Source: Ridgeia piscesae
Taxonomy: Eukaryota; Annelida; Polychaeta; Sabellida; Siboglinidae
Assembly (NCBI GenBank): GCA_025642075.2
Contig: JAODUO010000487.1
Span: forward strand, 238,501 to 302,500
Length of the DNA: 64,000 nucleotides
Direction: 5' to 3'
Shown piece by piece: positions 1 through 15,158 of the stretch. A program made the position numbers and the translations under genes. The first letter of the stretch is position 1; each line of letters starts with the position of its first letter. A model generated the notes under the pieces. That model worked only from the letters and a program-made list of their open reading frames with translations, searched no databases and was not told the origin of the DNA.

Positions 1-235
1 CCACACTGATTACTACAAGGGTACTCTACGGTCTCTACCTTACTTGGCCACTGGCAGTATTAGTGTCCCAAGAATATCTTGTGACCTCAGTTGACCTCTA
101 GTAATATGAGTTATAATTGTGTATCTTCTATAGATGTACTTGATGCATCAGCTGGCTTACTACATGTTCCTTGGCATAATCATCTTGACAATTAACATCA
201 CTATGTGTCCCTGGAAGTACTTGTGACTTCCATTG

Positions 236-418
236 ACCAATGGGCACAGGCATTACTAGATACCAATGGGCACAGGCATTACTAGATACCAATGGGCACA
301 GGCATTACTAGATACCAATGGGCACAGGCATTACTAGATACCAATGGGCACAGGCATTACTAGATACCAATGGGCACAGGCATTACTAGATACCAATGGG
401 CACAGGCATTACTAGATG
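236..418. repeat. 26-bp minisatellite, about 7 copies
   Basis: A 26-bp unit built around CCAATGGGCACAGGCATTAC is repeated head to tail about seven times with almost no divergence. That near identity suggests recent expansion. Confidence 0.95.
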
Positions 419-2879
419 TATCTTGTCCCTAGGAAGTATGTTTGTCTGTTTACTACATGTTCTTGCAAGTACAGACCTTGGTCAAGTACTGACACTCTAG
501 CAATATGATTGAGAAGTACGTTAGTACCCATGGGCCCCAACATCAAGTGACTACTTGGGGGTAGTAAGTATTACCACATGCCAGCATTACTAGATGCTCC
601 TTTGAGTACTTACAACATGAATGACCTCAGTCACCAGTACAACCCCTATACTATAGCCAGGAGTCCAACTGTAACTCAACTTTAGCACACAAAACGTAAG
701 TGAATATTTTGTAAACATGGTCAATAGTAAAACAAATATCAACTGGAGACATTGGCATACAATTCCCTGATTATGAAAGGAATTTAAAAAGGAGCAACAA
801 TCTTCACTACCAGTTAGTGGTCAGACAGACTGGTCAAATAATAAACATGCCCACTGCTCAAATGTATGGCCACATCTAGTTGATAGAACTGCACTGGGGT
901 TATAAGCTGCTAACTGTAATCAAAATCAACGTCTACGCACTGCCACTTATAACGGGTGTGGCAGTATTAAATGTCTGTAAAAAATGACCACACAAATTCT
1001 AAACTAATTTTAGACCAGTAAATATAAAACACTCATTTTGTATGTGTTGTTACTTATTAGTCTGGTACATTAATAGTACCAGTCAGTAATTTTTATTAAT
1101 ATTTGTTTTACAGTTATTTAAAAGAATCCTGCTGGGTCTCACAGTCTTAGCCAGACAACAACACTTGCTGCGAATCTCCACAACACTTCCACAGACCACA
1201 TTGTTGTAGTCTACAAGTAACATGGACCCTCAAATGAGAAATAAATTCAGACATGTTACCTAAAACCAAAACTGGTTCATTTGTACATTCTGTGAAAGTC
1301 AGAACTGTTTTTATTCACACCTGGCTGTATCTGACAAGGTAAGGCTCCTAGCACCTACACAAGAACGCTATCTAGTCTTTGGTGTGAAGGATGTGAGTCT
1401 CACAGCAGGTACCCATTAGAGAGCCCTGACTGCTGGCAGACACAACCCAACAATGAACCCAGCCAGGCTACAGTCTCAACTCCAAATATGGCCGTGCAAC
1501 ACCTGGAAGCGATTGTCACCCCTCAGGCGATTCACAGTTATTCAATGCTGCGCATATTTGCTGCCAATTTGTGGCCCCTCCACAGACAAGACCCTGGAAT
1601 GCCACATGAGACTGGGTCTACTTTGAAGACAGCTACAGTTGCATGTTGATGCTGTTGAGGGGGGTTTGTTAGTTCCCGGGGAAACATATGGGGCCAGAAA
1701 CTGGGTGTGAATTCTTAGAATACACAAAAATACTGTTATTGTTGATATTATTGTTTCGTGTTGTGTTTGGCTCACTGAAAAGCGGATTAAGCATGAAGTG
1801 TACTATTTACAGGTATAGAGAGTAAGTAAGTACGCATGTGGTGATGACCACTGATAATCCTAATAGAACCATTGCAAATTGCAAAGCAGGTCAAAAAGGA
1901 TGATCACATAAAAATATGTGTTTACAAAGTGAGGACATTTGTACTCAGACATACTAGTGTAATTGACAGGAATAAGTGTATTTAGTCAAGATAAGATAAT
2001 ATACACTGATATCATTAGCATGTTAACAAAACTATCATTTGCAGTGTTTCTGACTTGTGAATGTATGTACATACATGATAAAGTAAATACTGTTTTTGAG
2101 ACAATAAATCTGCAATGTAACTAACCTTTAACAGACTATAAATATATATTAGTTAATTCTTAAATTACTTAGTAAATTTTAGTTACACAGGCTATCTCTG
2201 CAGTTAGCAAAGGAAAGGAAAGAAATGTGTTGTTTCAGTCATAGGTTCAACATGATGCAGGTGTCTTTGTGAAACTCTTCCAACACCTACTGTACCACTC
2301 CTTTTGACAGAATGTGCAGTAAATCAGGGAGAACTAAGAACCGACATGTATAGTTGTATAAATGACTGCATTTCTTGTTGATATCATTGTGCAGCACAAT
2401 CAGTTGAATGTACAACACAAATGATGAGAACATCTAATTAAGACTCTACTATTTTGTTACTTCCAGTTCAGTTCTACTTTTGTCATCAAGAATTTGCTAA
2501 CACGGATGACAACTGCAGAACATCAGGTACATGCAACTCAGCAGTCCTGGAAAACAAGCCAACTAGAATGGCCATTCATTGGGATGTTGAGATGGGAGTT
2601 TGAAGTCTCACACATCACATGATCATAACACTCACAGTTGCTCTTTAATATTGCAGTCCAATCCAGATGGAACTAGACAATGGGGCAGAATTTGTATACA
2701 AAGTTCAACAGACTGCATTGTGCGGTTTGTGCCACTGTGAAATCAAAGCAACATTTAACGAGATGTCACCTGAGTTCTTATCCACCCGTTACACTGGCCG
2801 ATGTACAAATTTATTAAACAGATCAACAAGTTTATTACAGGTATGTCTCTTTGATGAATGTCTATGTTACTTTTAGTGT

Positions 2880-3200
2880 ATTCTGTGTATTTTGCCGCGT
2901 CTCCAACCAGGGCTTCATGCAGGACCAAAATATTGCCAGTCACACATGTTTTGGTGGACAAATGGGTGTTAACTGTTAAGCCAGTTTACAAACTTTAAAA
3001 TGTGTCTGATGACATGAAATGGATTACAAAATAACATGTGACACCATTTACCCTCACTTCTAAGGCACAACTGACAATATCTATGGTTTGGGAACACTTT
3101 TTGTGCTCCTTTTTTACCCGTCTACAATGGTTTTTACCCATCCAAATGACGGGTCTCTGCATAAAGCTGTCTTCAATCCATAGAGTAATGTTCACTGCCT
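2880..3200 (+). repeat. Interspersed repeat family X, copy A
   Basis: About 300 bp here align by eye with 12806-13110 on the same strand and, less well, with 35604-35800 in reverse orientation. Shared landmarks are ATTGCCAGTC, CATGTTTTGGTG, TGTTAAGCCAGTTTACAAAC and the ACCCGTC...AATGACGGGT stretch near the end. No coding frame is shared between copies. I do not recognise the family; a SINE or a non-autonomous DNA element are both possible. Confidence 0.7.
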
Positions 3201-3392
3201 TGACATTTCAATTGAATATTCTTAGCCTGGTGTTACGACAACAAATGCCTGCACAGAATCCTACACCTGAAGTGGTCTGACAAGGTATCTCTAGAATTGG
3301 ACCAAACAACTACCCATAGAAAATTAAATAAAAAAGAGAAAATGGTGGTGGATAGAACAAACGCTTAGGAATTCTCCATCACCTGTCAAGCC

Positions 3393-3566
3393 ATCACATG
3401 GAACCCCCCAGGGAACAGGAAAAGAAGGCCACAGAACACCTGGCAAAGAGAGACGGAAAGAGAAACAAAGGAGATGGATACACTAGGAGAGAGGATGGCC
3501 ACAAACAGACAACACTTGGCATTCCTTGGTCGATGGCCTATACTCCCAGCTAGCAGGCATAAGTAA
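3393..3566 (+). pseudogene. LINE reverse-transcriptase C-terminal remnant (RTE-like)
   Basis: A 57-codon open frame ending in TAA reads like the very C-terminus of the LINE proteins often annotated as craniofacial development protein 2-like. It has a WNPPGNRKRRPQNTW motif, an Arg/Glu-rich stretch with ETKEMD, and a terminal Gly-Arg-Trp. Nothing upstream carries the catalytic parts, so this is a 5'-truncated insertion. It lies in presumed LASP intron sequence, opposite to that gene. The motif match is clear; the exact clade is not determined. Confidence 0.75.
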
Positions 3567-4332
3567 GGAAGTATGTAATGTCCTTTTGGGATTAGGCATA
3601 GTTACCTTTTTATCCCTTGAAAATAAGCTTTGTGAAATTTAAGACGTTAATTAGGCTAACCAATGGTCACTTGCATGATGCACAGAGACTCACTGGAAGA
3701 GGTCTGCAGAACAATTGGGCACTTCGTGGTGAAGCAACATGGATCATGAATGCGTATTTGTTGTCAAAACTCAACTGATAAAAACATCTTAACGACTGAT
3801 AACGATGAATCATTATTTACCCACTGACAAAATGAACAAATTTAATTTCAACATTTTGCCAGACCCTGGACGAGGCCTATTCTACTGCCACTATTTTTGG
3901 TGTTCCAAACTGTTTAGGACATTGCTTTAGCTTTTGGGTTATTTTAGCATGCTGACTGAAAGAGTCTGCCTTCTTAGTTATTTTATATAAATAAAACTGG
4001 ATACAACTACAAGTAAACAAGTTGCTAATCAGTTGCTGGACGTACCACGCCCGCACCCATGACCTATCTTCCTACGGCGCAAAAACGTAGACAAAAATGT
4101 ATTCATTTGGGTCGTTGACCTATTTAGCTGTCGATGATTGACAGGCGACGGGATAGGCCGGTTGATGGACGTTGACAACGTTCAATGCTGGCGCAACGCG
4201 AGCAACGTCCAAGCAGATGGTTGCAACTTCACAGTAGGCACGACAATGTCAACAGTCAAACAGAGTCGGTCAATATTCAACACAATGCCTAAACGAAATG
4301 CTAACAGAGCGAATCAACAAAACGCATCTTAC

Positions 4333-4401
4333 CTTGTCTAAACAACTCAACAGTTCCGTCGGGTACACAGTCTTTTCGCAACGCGCGCATACTTTCGCCA
4401 T
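4333..4401 (-). CDS. LASP1: LASP/nebulette-type LIM protein, first coding exon
   Basis: The minus strand reads ATG then 22 codons (MAKVCARCEKTVYPTE, then a short stretch ending CLDK) and stops at a consensus donor, AAG|GTAAG, in phase 0. The Cys-x2-Cys, the KTVYPTE block and the CLDK end match the start of the single N-terminal LIM domain of LASP-1 and nebulette, which bind actin and act in cytoskeletal organisation. As I recall, the human LASP1 first coding exon ends at the same Leu-Asp-Lys. The remaining zinc ligands, nebulin repeats and SH3 domain must be in exons outside this window. Upstream sequence is GC-richer and promoter-like. The symbol is by family resemblance; a related single-LIM gene cannot be excluded from 23 residues. 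Confidence 0.85.
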
Positions 4402-4720
4402 CTCGAAAATATCGCAAAATCGCTCAACTGACTGCAGTGGTTGGACGCCGCGAAATCAGTAGCGTCTCTCCCCCTCGCCAGTTACAGTAAATCCGTTGTA
4501 CGAAATATGCAGTCAGCAGGCAGACGTTACATGACCGACGAGTCTACGGAAACCAACAGTTCTACGCGCGGTTCAACGTGAGAAGTTCGGCTCAGCGGCG
4601 CTTCGAGCCAAAGCTGTCCTTCTGCACACGGCACGCAAGCATTCTGGAGGGAATGCCATTTATAGAATCTCCCGAATATCGCCCACAGCCGCGCCTGTGC
4701 AAAATTATCGAGTCACGGGT
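4402..4720 (-). promoter_or_regulatory. Probable 5'UTR and promoter region of the LASP-like gene
   Basis: About 300 bp upstream of the LASP-like ATG are locally rich in GC and CpG (several CGCG and GCGC sites) within otherwise AT-rich DNA. No TATA box is obvious. The position fits a CpG-type promoter, but the transcription start cannot be placed. Confidence 0.45.
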
Positions 4721-6590
4721 CAAATAATTGTAGTACAGTCAGCCCATTCCCAAGCTGATGTATGAAATAGTAGTGTACCGTCATAATAACATTTACGTGG
4801 ATACACTAGTGTTGATAACATTTCTATATTATATTTTAGTGATTGTTTTTATGACTCCGACTCTTGCCTCTGCGTTGGACAGTTCAGTTGGGCTCAGCCG
4901 GCCGGCCCAGTACTAGGCTGAGTAGCCAATGCTAGCGTAGCACTATGCCTAGTACTAGTAGTAACTAACTATAACTATGTTGCAAAGACAGTGGCCAAGA
5001 TAAGTCTTACTTAGTCTTAGGTTTACCTACATCGATTGTATATATAACAGCTAAAAAGTATGGCAATTTTGGCACAGCGGTGTGTAGCATACGCTTCATA
5101 CTGGGGCTGAATCACTCACTGACACTGACTCAGACAGTCAACTGAAATGCAGTTGAAAACTATTATAACTTTATAGCTTGTCAAAATATATTTGTAAAAC
5201 AATTTATTCTACTTTTTTAGCTAGTTTTTCCATTCAAATGTCTTCGAGGCCCAGTAAATCACGATGGAAGTGTAGGCCTACCTTTAACGTACCTTTATTA
5301 TTTTTTTATGAAACCTCTTAGTGACCGAGCTATTTTTATTTTGTTAAGTATTTATACAAGTTAACTGACTCAATACATATACCGTTTTGTGACAGGCTTC
5401 AATAACCTTTATGTATGCTTTATTAGCAGTATTACATATAGTAAATATTTCTATAGCAGATCTGTTTTGTCAACCTTGACCATGTCTCTTGGTGATGTTT
5501 CTGTGTAAATAAATTTAAAATGAACCAGTCACTATAAGCAACGTATTACTATAATGATTAACATGGGAAAGCTTTCTATGCCATTGCTTATTGGTAAAAT
5601 ATAACTAACCTAAAATGTTAAAAGTTACATGTTAGTATTCTCTGTCAGCAGAAAAAGTCTAATGAGTACAAACAGCAACCTGCCTACCGACACGAACCTA
5701 GCGGATTTGCAGGTCCCTATCTTGAAATGCTAGTACTTCCTGGCCAGGCCGCTGTTTAGCCTTTACTGTTATTTACAGTGTCAGAAATATAATAATTATG
5801 TTTGATAATTGATACTATAGACTACAAGTATGCTACAATGCTTTATCTAGCGCTTGTTTTTTGTTTCAGTTTTATTAATTTAAATCCTCGACAACATCCT
5901 GCAGGTGATATTGCATCAAATTGGTAATTTAATGTTTGTGAGTTACTTCTTCAGGGATAAATAGACTATTCCACTATTTTGTATAGTTCCATAAGTGAAA
6001 ACATTCACATTCCTTTTAAGATAGTTAATTTATTATAGACTGGTTCTTTATTACAAGAAACACTCCAAAGGCATACAGGCACATGTGGTATAACAACAAA
6101 AACGTGAAACAAAAATTGAAATAGCCAAATCTATTCAGTATAAATATATTAGTCTTCATATATATCTAATAATTTGTGTAATTTCCATAGTATAAACAAT
6201 ATAATTGCTTTATCCATTCTCTTCCACAAGATATGCTTACACTATGTCACTTTTTACAACACTGAACAATAACATTCCTACAAAAAATTCCAATTCCAAA
6301 TAAAATTTACTAAATAAGTAAATATTTGTCATAGAACTAACAATGTTGTCTTTCATAAGGTGCACATTGCATTTACATACAAATTATACTTGTCAGACTT
6401 CATAGTGTTTATGAAAATGTGTCTCTCTGATGTGTGTGGCAGGTTCAAACCCTGCTGGTGTTCAGTATCCAAACACTACTGGTTGTGCACACACATTCAC
6501 TGATTCTAGTAAAATCTGGTAACTCCACCTAAACTAAATTTATTCAACCAAAAATCACTACATAATTTTGAATATGAATGGGATACGTCG
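4721..6590. other. AT-rich intergenic sequence
   Basis: No gene or structured repeat is seen here. The piece lies between the LASP-like promoter and a LINE remnant. Confidence 0.5.
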
Positions 6591-6599
6591 TAAAGAAGC

Positions 6600-7310
6600 C
6601 AATATTGGCTATTATATTCGACGGGGGTGTGTGTGTGCATGTTATTGAGTGTTTGAGCCGCAGGTCAGGCGACTGAAGTCAGTTATGGTTTCAGCCTGGA
6701 CCTGCGACTCGTTTAGTTGGTTCCAGTCGGCTATTGTTTTTACAAAAAATTAATTCTTAAATTGTTCAGTGTGGGCTTTGGGTACTATAAAACATCTGGT
6801 GTTGTTGGTTGTTAGTTGTTGGAAAAAATTTGAGGATACATGGTCGGGGAAGTGTTTAGGCTTAATGTGTCTTTGTTTTTTGGGGCCGGAAGAATGTTTC
6901 AGTGGGGAGGGCTGGGATAGATCCTCTAACAGTTCTGTACATAAATTGTAGTCTTTGGTCGCGTCATCTATTGTCTAATGTGTCGAGGTTAAGGTTGGTG
7001 AGCATGGTTGTGACAGATCCTGGGTGTCTAGAGCGGTAGTCTCCAGTGATGAAGAAAGCTGCACTGTGTTGGATTTGTACTGATTTGTCTATGTCCCCCC
7101 GATGGTATGGGTCCCACACTATGGCTCCGTATTCTAAGACAGTGCACACATGGGCAATGTATGCCGTCCATTTGCTGTTAATGGGACATCGGCGTATATT
7201 TCGTCTTAGGAAGCCAAGTGTGTTATTTGCTTTTTTGGTTATTGTAGAAATGTGTGAGTGCCACTTTAAGTCATTAGATATGGTGATGCCAAGGTAAGGG
7301 TTAACTGCTT
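6600..7310 (-). pseudogene. Decayed LINE reverse transcriptase C-terminal region
   Basis: On the minus strand, short frames join across stops and frameshifts to give a recognisable LINE C-terminal region. From 7300 down, NPYLGITISNDLKWHSHIS is followed by a Lys/Asn-rich stretch, then LEYGAIVWDPYHRGDIDK, then a decayed tail containing RLQFMYRTVRGSIPALP. The LEYG-x-VWDPY block is typical of Jockey/CR1-like elements. Catalytic motifs are absent, and several stop codons make it non-functional. Confidence 0.8.
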
Positions 7311-7880
7311 TTTTTGCACTTTAAAAAAAAGTAGGAACACTACAATTAGTCAAAAGGAACCAAGAAATAAGTAGGAAAGTTAAATATGTCATGTAGTTAG
7401 TAAATTCCTTATTAGAAGTGTAATTTATACAGATACCGCATGTTAGGTTTCCATGCTATCCATCAAATGCACAATATACTTAATTAATATATTAATAAAT
7501 TCTCTTCTTAGGGCTTATAAATGGTATGTAATTGGATTTGGAATGTTGAAATAACATGTTCAGAACATTAAAATCTGTAAAAGTTATACATTTGGCAATT
7601 TTTTATTACAGATTTAATTAACACAATCAATGTTTCATTTTTTATTGTAAAATATCCCAGCAAATTCAACAATACTGTTAAAACCGGCAGTCTGTCCTTA
7701 ATTGTCATGAAGATATTGTGTTTTTGTTCAAGATAATGTGCTCTCTACCCACACTGGCCATAGTTCCCAAAAGCATCTTGTTGGGTAAAACCCCAAGAAG
7801 TGGCGCCATCTTGTGGACAGGCATAATATTAATATAAGATTATACTTGTATAAAGAAAACTTATTGTATTTTTTAAATGA

Positions 7881-7922
<42 letters not shown>

Positions 7923-8388
7923 ATATCACTTTTGTCAACTCAATGTAAACCACGTAGACTGTATTCTATAAGATATAGACCCTGTATTTTACTGGGCTCT
8001 GTATCTCTTTAACTCCTGTGAGAGCTTCCTGTCGGTTTCAAACCTGTTTAAAATGGAGATAGCTGAGCATAGTAACATACTAGCTATTAAAGTAGCAAGA
8101 GAGACAAAAGAGAATGCAGCACCCAGTGGACGAGTCGTCTCAAGCCAAGTGGTAAAGCAAATCAAACCACCCTCGCCAGCCAGGGCTGTTTGCCATACAA
8201 ACTACCGGGTATAGCCCTGGCAGATCCCTAACGAGAAGTGCTTGAATTAAACGAGTCAGATTAGTTTATTGACTGCCAATCATGATTGCTTCACCCGTGA
8301 GAACAGCACAAATACCTGCCCAAATCTGAAGACAGATAAGCAATTTCTAGGAATTCCAGTTTAATGACACATCAACCCAATCGCACGA
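7311..8388. other. Intergenic, with a (GT)n microsatellite
   Basis: A pure GT run occupies about 7883-7920. No gene is seen in the rest. Confidence 0.6.
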
Positions 8389-10190
8389 TTATGGATGGTT
8401 GTGTGTATTCAGATATTTGTTTCTACATCTACATTGCGGGATCAATGGACTCTGGAGAACCCTTTTAAAGACGTTTTTAAGAAGGAGTCCTTGTATCTTT
8501 TCTTCTGCCCACCGTGGGAGCTTCAATTCTATGTAGAAGACCTTCGGCAGTTGTTCATCCGACATGCGGACAACATGGCTGGCCCGCTTGAGCAGTGCAC
8601 TGCAGAGCAGGATGTGAGTGCTGGTTATATGCACAGCCTGGGAGAGGATGCTGCCAAACAGGTGAATCTGTCCACAGTGTTGCGCCTCAGTGATTATGGG
8701 ATCGGCGTGTGCTGTGCCAGGGACTGGTTGGTGCATAACATCAGTATTTTTGGTCGAAATGGTGAGACTAAAGATTGTGCAAGCCTTTCCAAACAAGTCC
8801 ATGCTATGCTGCATTTCTGCTTCTGTATTGGCGATTAGGGCAGTCGTCTACGAAGAGAAGATCACGCACTCTTACATCATGTAACCTGCTATTTGCCTTG
8901 AAGCCTCCTGAGATTGAAATGTTTTCCATCCATCCATGCAAAAGCAGAGGTCAACACTCACACTGCTATCCTGGACTGCACCCATGAGCGTGGCAGAGAA
9001 CACGAGGCTGAAAAAGGGGCCAGCACACTACCTTGCTTTACTGTGTGACTTGGAAAGGGCGATGGTCCCACCTTGATTGATAGGCAATGTTCCATCGTGA
9101 AATTGTCTGACCATGTTAATAAATGTGTCTGGGCAGGTAAATAAGCCATCCATTGGAAAAGAATGTCAAAAGCCTTGATCTTTATGTTGTTCTTGACACT
9201 TCTCCTGGATTCGTCTGACAGCAAAGACCATATCCATTGTGCTATGTTCTTTCCTAAAGCCACACTAGCTCCCTGGTAACAGGTGGACAAGTAGGCGGTT
9301 GAGCAGCATTCTCGAAAGGACTTAGCCTGCAATGGACAACAAGGATATGCCTCTGTGATTATCGTAGCACCGACGACTTCCCTGTACAGATGGATTATTG
9401 ATTCATCTTTGAACTCTTGAAGGATGCGTTTCTCAGCCCACAGTCCACGGAAAAGCTCAGTCAGTTTCTCAACAAGACGAGGGCCCCTGGCTTTGTAGAT
9501 CTCATATGGAATAGAGTCAGTTACTGGCGTCTTGCTGCTGGAGAGGATGTGTATAGCCGTTTCTTAGCTGGTTGGTGGCAGGTGTAGCAAGAGCCTCGTT
9601 GACTTTGATATGAAACAGACGGTTGTTTGCCTCATCACTGATTGAGCAGGGTCTGTTAAGCATGATGCTGATAACGTGCACACCCCACCGCTATAATGTT
9701 TAGTCCCTTTCGTCAGTATGATAAGGGTTGTTCTATCTGCACCCAAGAGGGTAGGTGCGCCTGGATTGACTGGGCCTTATAATTTTATGGCTTTGAGGGC
9801 ATTGTAGTAGTTTTACAAATCGTGCCTGTCTGCATGCGCCTGAAATCCCTGAATCTCACCTGCCTTCTGGCTGAGCCATGCTGTCATATCGCACGGAGCT
9901 TCTGCTGTACTCTATGCCTGGTTCTATTGAGAGCAACTTTCTAGGCGGTAGATTTTGGGCCATTACTTAAAATGTAGACCCGCTGAAGACAATGTTTCTT
10001 ATCCAGAACTGCATGGATCTTTTCACAATTATTGTGGAACCAGTTCTGGTGTTTACGGGAAGTGAACCCAACCTCACGGCGTTCATTTGCACCTCGGCCA
10101 CTCCAAAAGAATGTGTAGCCAGCTTCCATTTTTATTATCTTACCCTCATCAGCAAGACGAGTGTTACTCAGGGCTGCTGTCTAAATCTTG
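8389..10190 (-). pseudogene. Decayed, internally deleted LINE (endonuclease-RT)
   Basis: Minus-strand fragments follow the order of a LINE polyprotein. Near 10130 is an endonuclease piece, YTFFWSGRGANERREVGF. It runs directly into the linker KHQNWFHNNCEKIHAVLDKKH, which normally lies several hundred residues later, so most of the endonuclease is deleted. Around 9330-8960 come reverse-transcriptase pieces including VKQGSVLAP. At 8814-8389 is the thumb/C-terminal part with KNTDVMHQPVPG and RMSDEQLPK. Stops and frameshifts occur throughout. It resembles the family annotated in many invertebrates as craniofacial development protein 2-like. Non-functional. Confidence 0.85.
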
Positions 10191-10194
10191 TAAC

Positions 10195-10447
10195 TACCCA
10201 GATAGCATGCAAACGTTACATTAACGTTTGCATTTGGTTAGAACCATTTGATTTTGGTTACCGTTAAATTTCTAAAGTTCCCGAAATGTTAGTTTTCGGT
10301 TGTTTTTGTTTGGTTAGAAAGTAAACGTAGATCTACGTTAAATAAACGAGCAAAATAACGCAAAAAACGTTCACGTATAAACGTTAAACCAACGTTTCTG
10401 CAAACGTTAAATGAACGTTAGATTAACGTTTCCATGCTATCTGGGTA
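10195..10447. mobile_element. 253-bp MITE-like element with terminal inverted repeats
   Basis: It begins TACCCAGATAGCATG and ends CATGCTATCTGGGTA, a perfect 15-bp inverted repeat. Inside are many AACGTT palindromes, also arranged in inverted order, so the element could fold into a long hairpin. It has no coding capacity. If the outer TA is the duplicated target, a Tc1/mariner-type origin is possible; this is inference. It abuts the end of the decayed LINE. Confidence 0.8.
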
Positions 10448-11444
10448 CCATGCTAGTTCCATAGCTATGAGAGCTGTCATTCACTTGGGTTTATTACTCC
10501 CTACGCGATCCATGAGAATGTATAAATACTACGCTCCTATAGAGGCTAGAGTCAAAAGAGTAATTTTTTATTTTGGTTTCAACCGCAAAATGGGATTCCC
10601 GCCAGTCTCGGTAAGTTGGCCAGGAAATGATGAAGCAGGCAATTTTAAAGCACGTTTTCTATCCCTTTCTTCATAGGCCTACAAGATAACATATATGCAG
10701 TGCCTTCCTAAAAGGGTTGCTTATTCGCTCGAACAGGAGGCTGCCGAAAACCAGTTTTGCTTTTGGTCAATGATTGACGACCATATGGCCTGAACCGCCT
10801 AACGTACGTGTAGGTTTGCTATTACGGCTCCCAGTGCATCCACACCTGCATGCTCCGTCGCTAGCCGGTCGCCGTAAGACTTGACGGTTATACATCAAAT
10901 TAGAGTGTGAGGGGAATGTGACAAATATGACATAACTGACTTGCGCCTGAATTTGATTTAACGAGTTGCGCAGCGTCGGTCACGCTCTCTCGTCCAGATC
11001 CTTCCTTGTCCAGGGGCCTGGATGAATGGCTTGATGCAGCGAATGACCACGGCGTCTTGCGTTTCTTGCCATGCTCTAAGCGCTCCACATCGCTTTGCTA
11101 AACCCACTGTATTCTGCCGGTTGAACCAGCTGTTGATTTCCTCCGCGCAGTGCGCCAAGTTCAGATTTTACATACTGGGGTAGACCAATGCTGGTGTAGT
11201 CTGTAGACAAACCCTAGTCACCTCACCGTTTCAAACCCATCGACTACCCTCATCTGCATGGTTTAACCCGCCAGTCGAAGCGGTTGGCCGGAGTATGGCC
11301 GCTGCCGCATGTTGACATGCAGGTGAGAGTGTGAATATGGGGGACTTTTATATGCTGAGTGAACTATCCATGATTGTACACCAACATAGGTAGTAGGTAC
11401 TAATTCCTACACACCCCATACACCCCTATAAATATATAAATATG
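10448..11444. other. Intergenic sequence upstream of RPL23
   Basis: No gene is seen. Small frames near 10434-10676 and 10900-11158 lack any recognisable motif. Confidence 0.5.
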
Positions 11445-11690
<246 letters not shown>

Positions 11691-11967
11691 TACACATACA
11701 TATACACATACACATACATATACATATTCATGCTGATTAATCACACTGTCTGATTTAAGCAAATCTAAAGATTATTATTAGTGAAGGACTGTGATAATCT
11801 GATGAGTAAATCATTTATTTTATCTATTATATTTTAACTGTGCATTAATGAAAAATACCAGGCGGCATTTTGAGCATAAACAAACATAAACGAGAAAACG
11901 AGATCGTTTGGTACGAGTTTATAGTAACCTGCGCAGGATATGCATTTTGCGCGTGCGCCCTACTAAA

Positions 11968-11977
11968 CTTCCTTTTT
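11968..11977 (+). promoter_or_regulatory. 5' TOP-like pyrimidine tract of RPL23
   Basis: A C followed by nine pyrimidines (CTTCCTTTTT) lies 11 bases before the RPL23 ATG. Ribosomal-protein mRNAs typically start with a C and a run of pyrimidines, the terminal oligopyrimidine element that couples translation to growth signalling. The spacing implies a very short leader, normal for this gene class. The start site itself is inferred. Confidence 0.65.
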
Positions 11978-11987
11978 AGAATCCAAC

Positions 11988-14423
<2,436 letters not shown>

Positions 14424-14435
14424 CAATGTAACACA

Positions 14436-14441
14436 AATAAA
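14436..14441 (+). terminator. RPL23 polyadenylation signal
   Basis: A canonical AATAAA lies 13 bases after the RPL23 stop codon, giving a very short 3'UTR as is common in ribosomal-protein genes. Confidence 0.8.
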
Positions 14442-15150
14442 TGAGTGAGAGGATTATATAAGTGTTTTGTTTTTGTATGCCTGCAAACATCACACCGTAT
14501 GTTCTCTTGCTAACTACAGGTCACCTCGATGGTCAGTTTCTTACATAATTCAATAGCTTTGGACTGGAAATAGAAACTTGTGGCATTTTTGCATGATTTG
14601 CCAAGCAGCCTTCACAGTTGAGTACAAAATTATTGACCATCTTTGACTTCAGTTAGCAATTGAAACTGCAGATTTTGTTGCCAGTATTTCATTTACATGG
14701 CCCATGAAAGACCAGTAGTAGTACACCTCGTGAAAGACAGTATTTTTTTTCTCAGTTATGACTTAACACCCTGTAAGAAGTTCACTGTTCAAGTTAAAAC
14801 TGAAGTGGTTGTTTGTTTCCCATAAATGACTCTGCTTACAAGAACCGTACTGAAGTGGTTGTTTGTTTCCCATAAATGACTTGCAAGAACCGTACAGATT
14901 CTCATGTCCCTATCATGTAAAAAAAATCTGCCATCCAAAGATTGCTTGTTCAAAAGCCAAATCTTGAAACGCATGTTCGTACGTGAAGATGCTTTTATGG
15001 GATAATAACAATACCTAGATGTATTTAACAGATCTTGTCCTTGTCGATATGGACGCCGTGCAGCGAGAAACGTTTGCCATGTACACTACCTGATATTATC
15101 TGGACTGAAAATTGAATCCTCAAAATGTGTGGGTGGATTGTGTGGATGGT
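14442..15150. other. Intergenic, with a two-copy direct repeat
   Basis: A segment of about 30 bp containing GTGGTTGTTTGTTTCCCATA occurs twice, near 14805 and 14855. No gene is seen. Confidence 0.6.
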
Positions 15151-15158
15151 GTGATGTG

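Larger units (their letters stand above)
1..4332 (-). other. Presumed LASP-like gene intron 1 or downstream sequence
   Basis: This stretch lies downstream, on the minus strand, of the LASP-like first coding exon, so it should be that gene's first intron. I looked for the second half of the LIM domain (a Phe-Trp-His start followed by Cys-x2-Cys) on the minus strand and did not find it. The next exon is therefore probably beyond the left edge. Apart from the repeats listed separately I see no gene here. Confidence 0.5.

Noticed and set aside
6425..6470. Possible tRNA gene with a GGTTCAAACC B box
   Set aside because: Only the T-arm is recognisable; no A box or acceptor stem could be paired.
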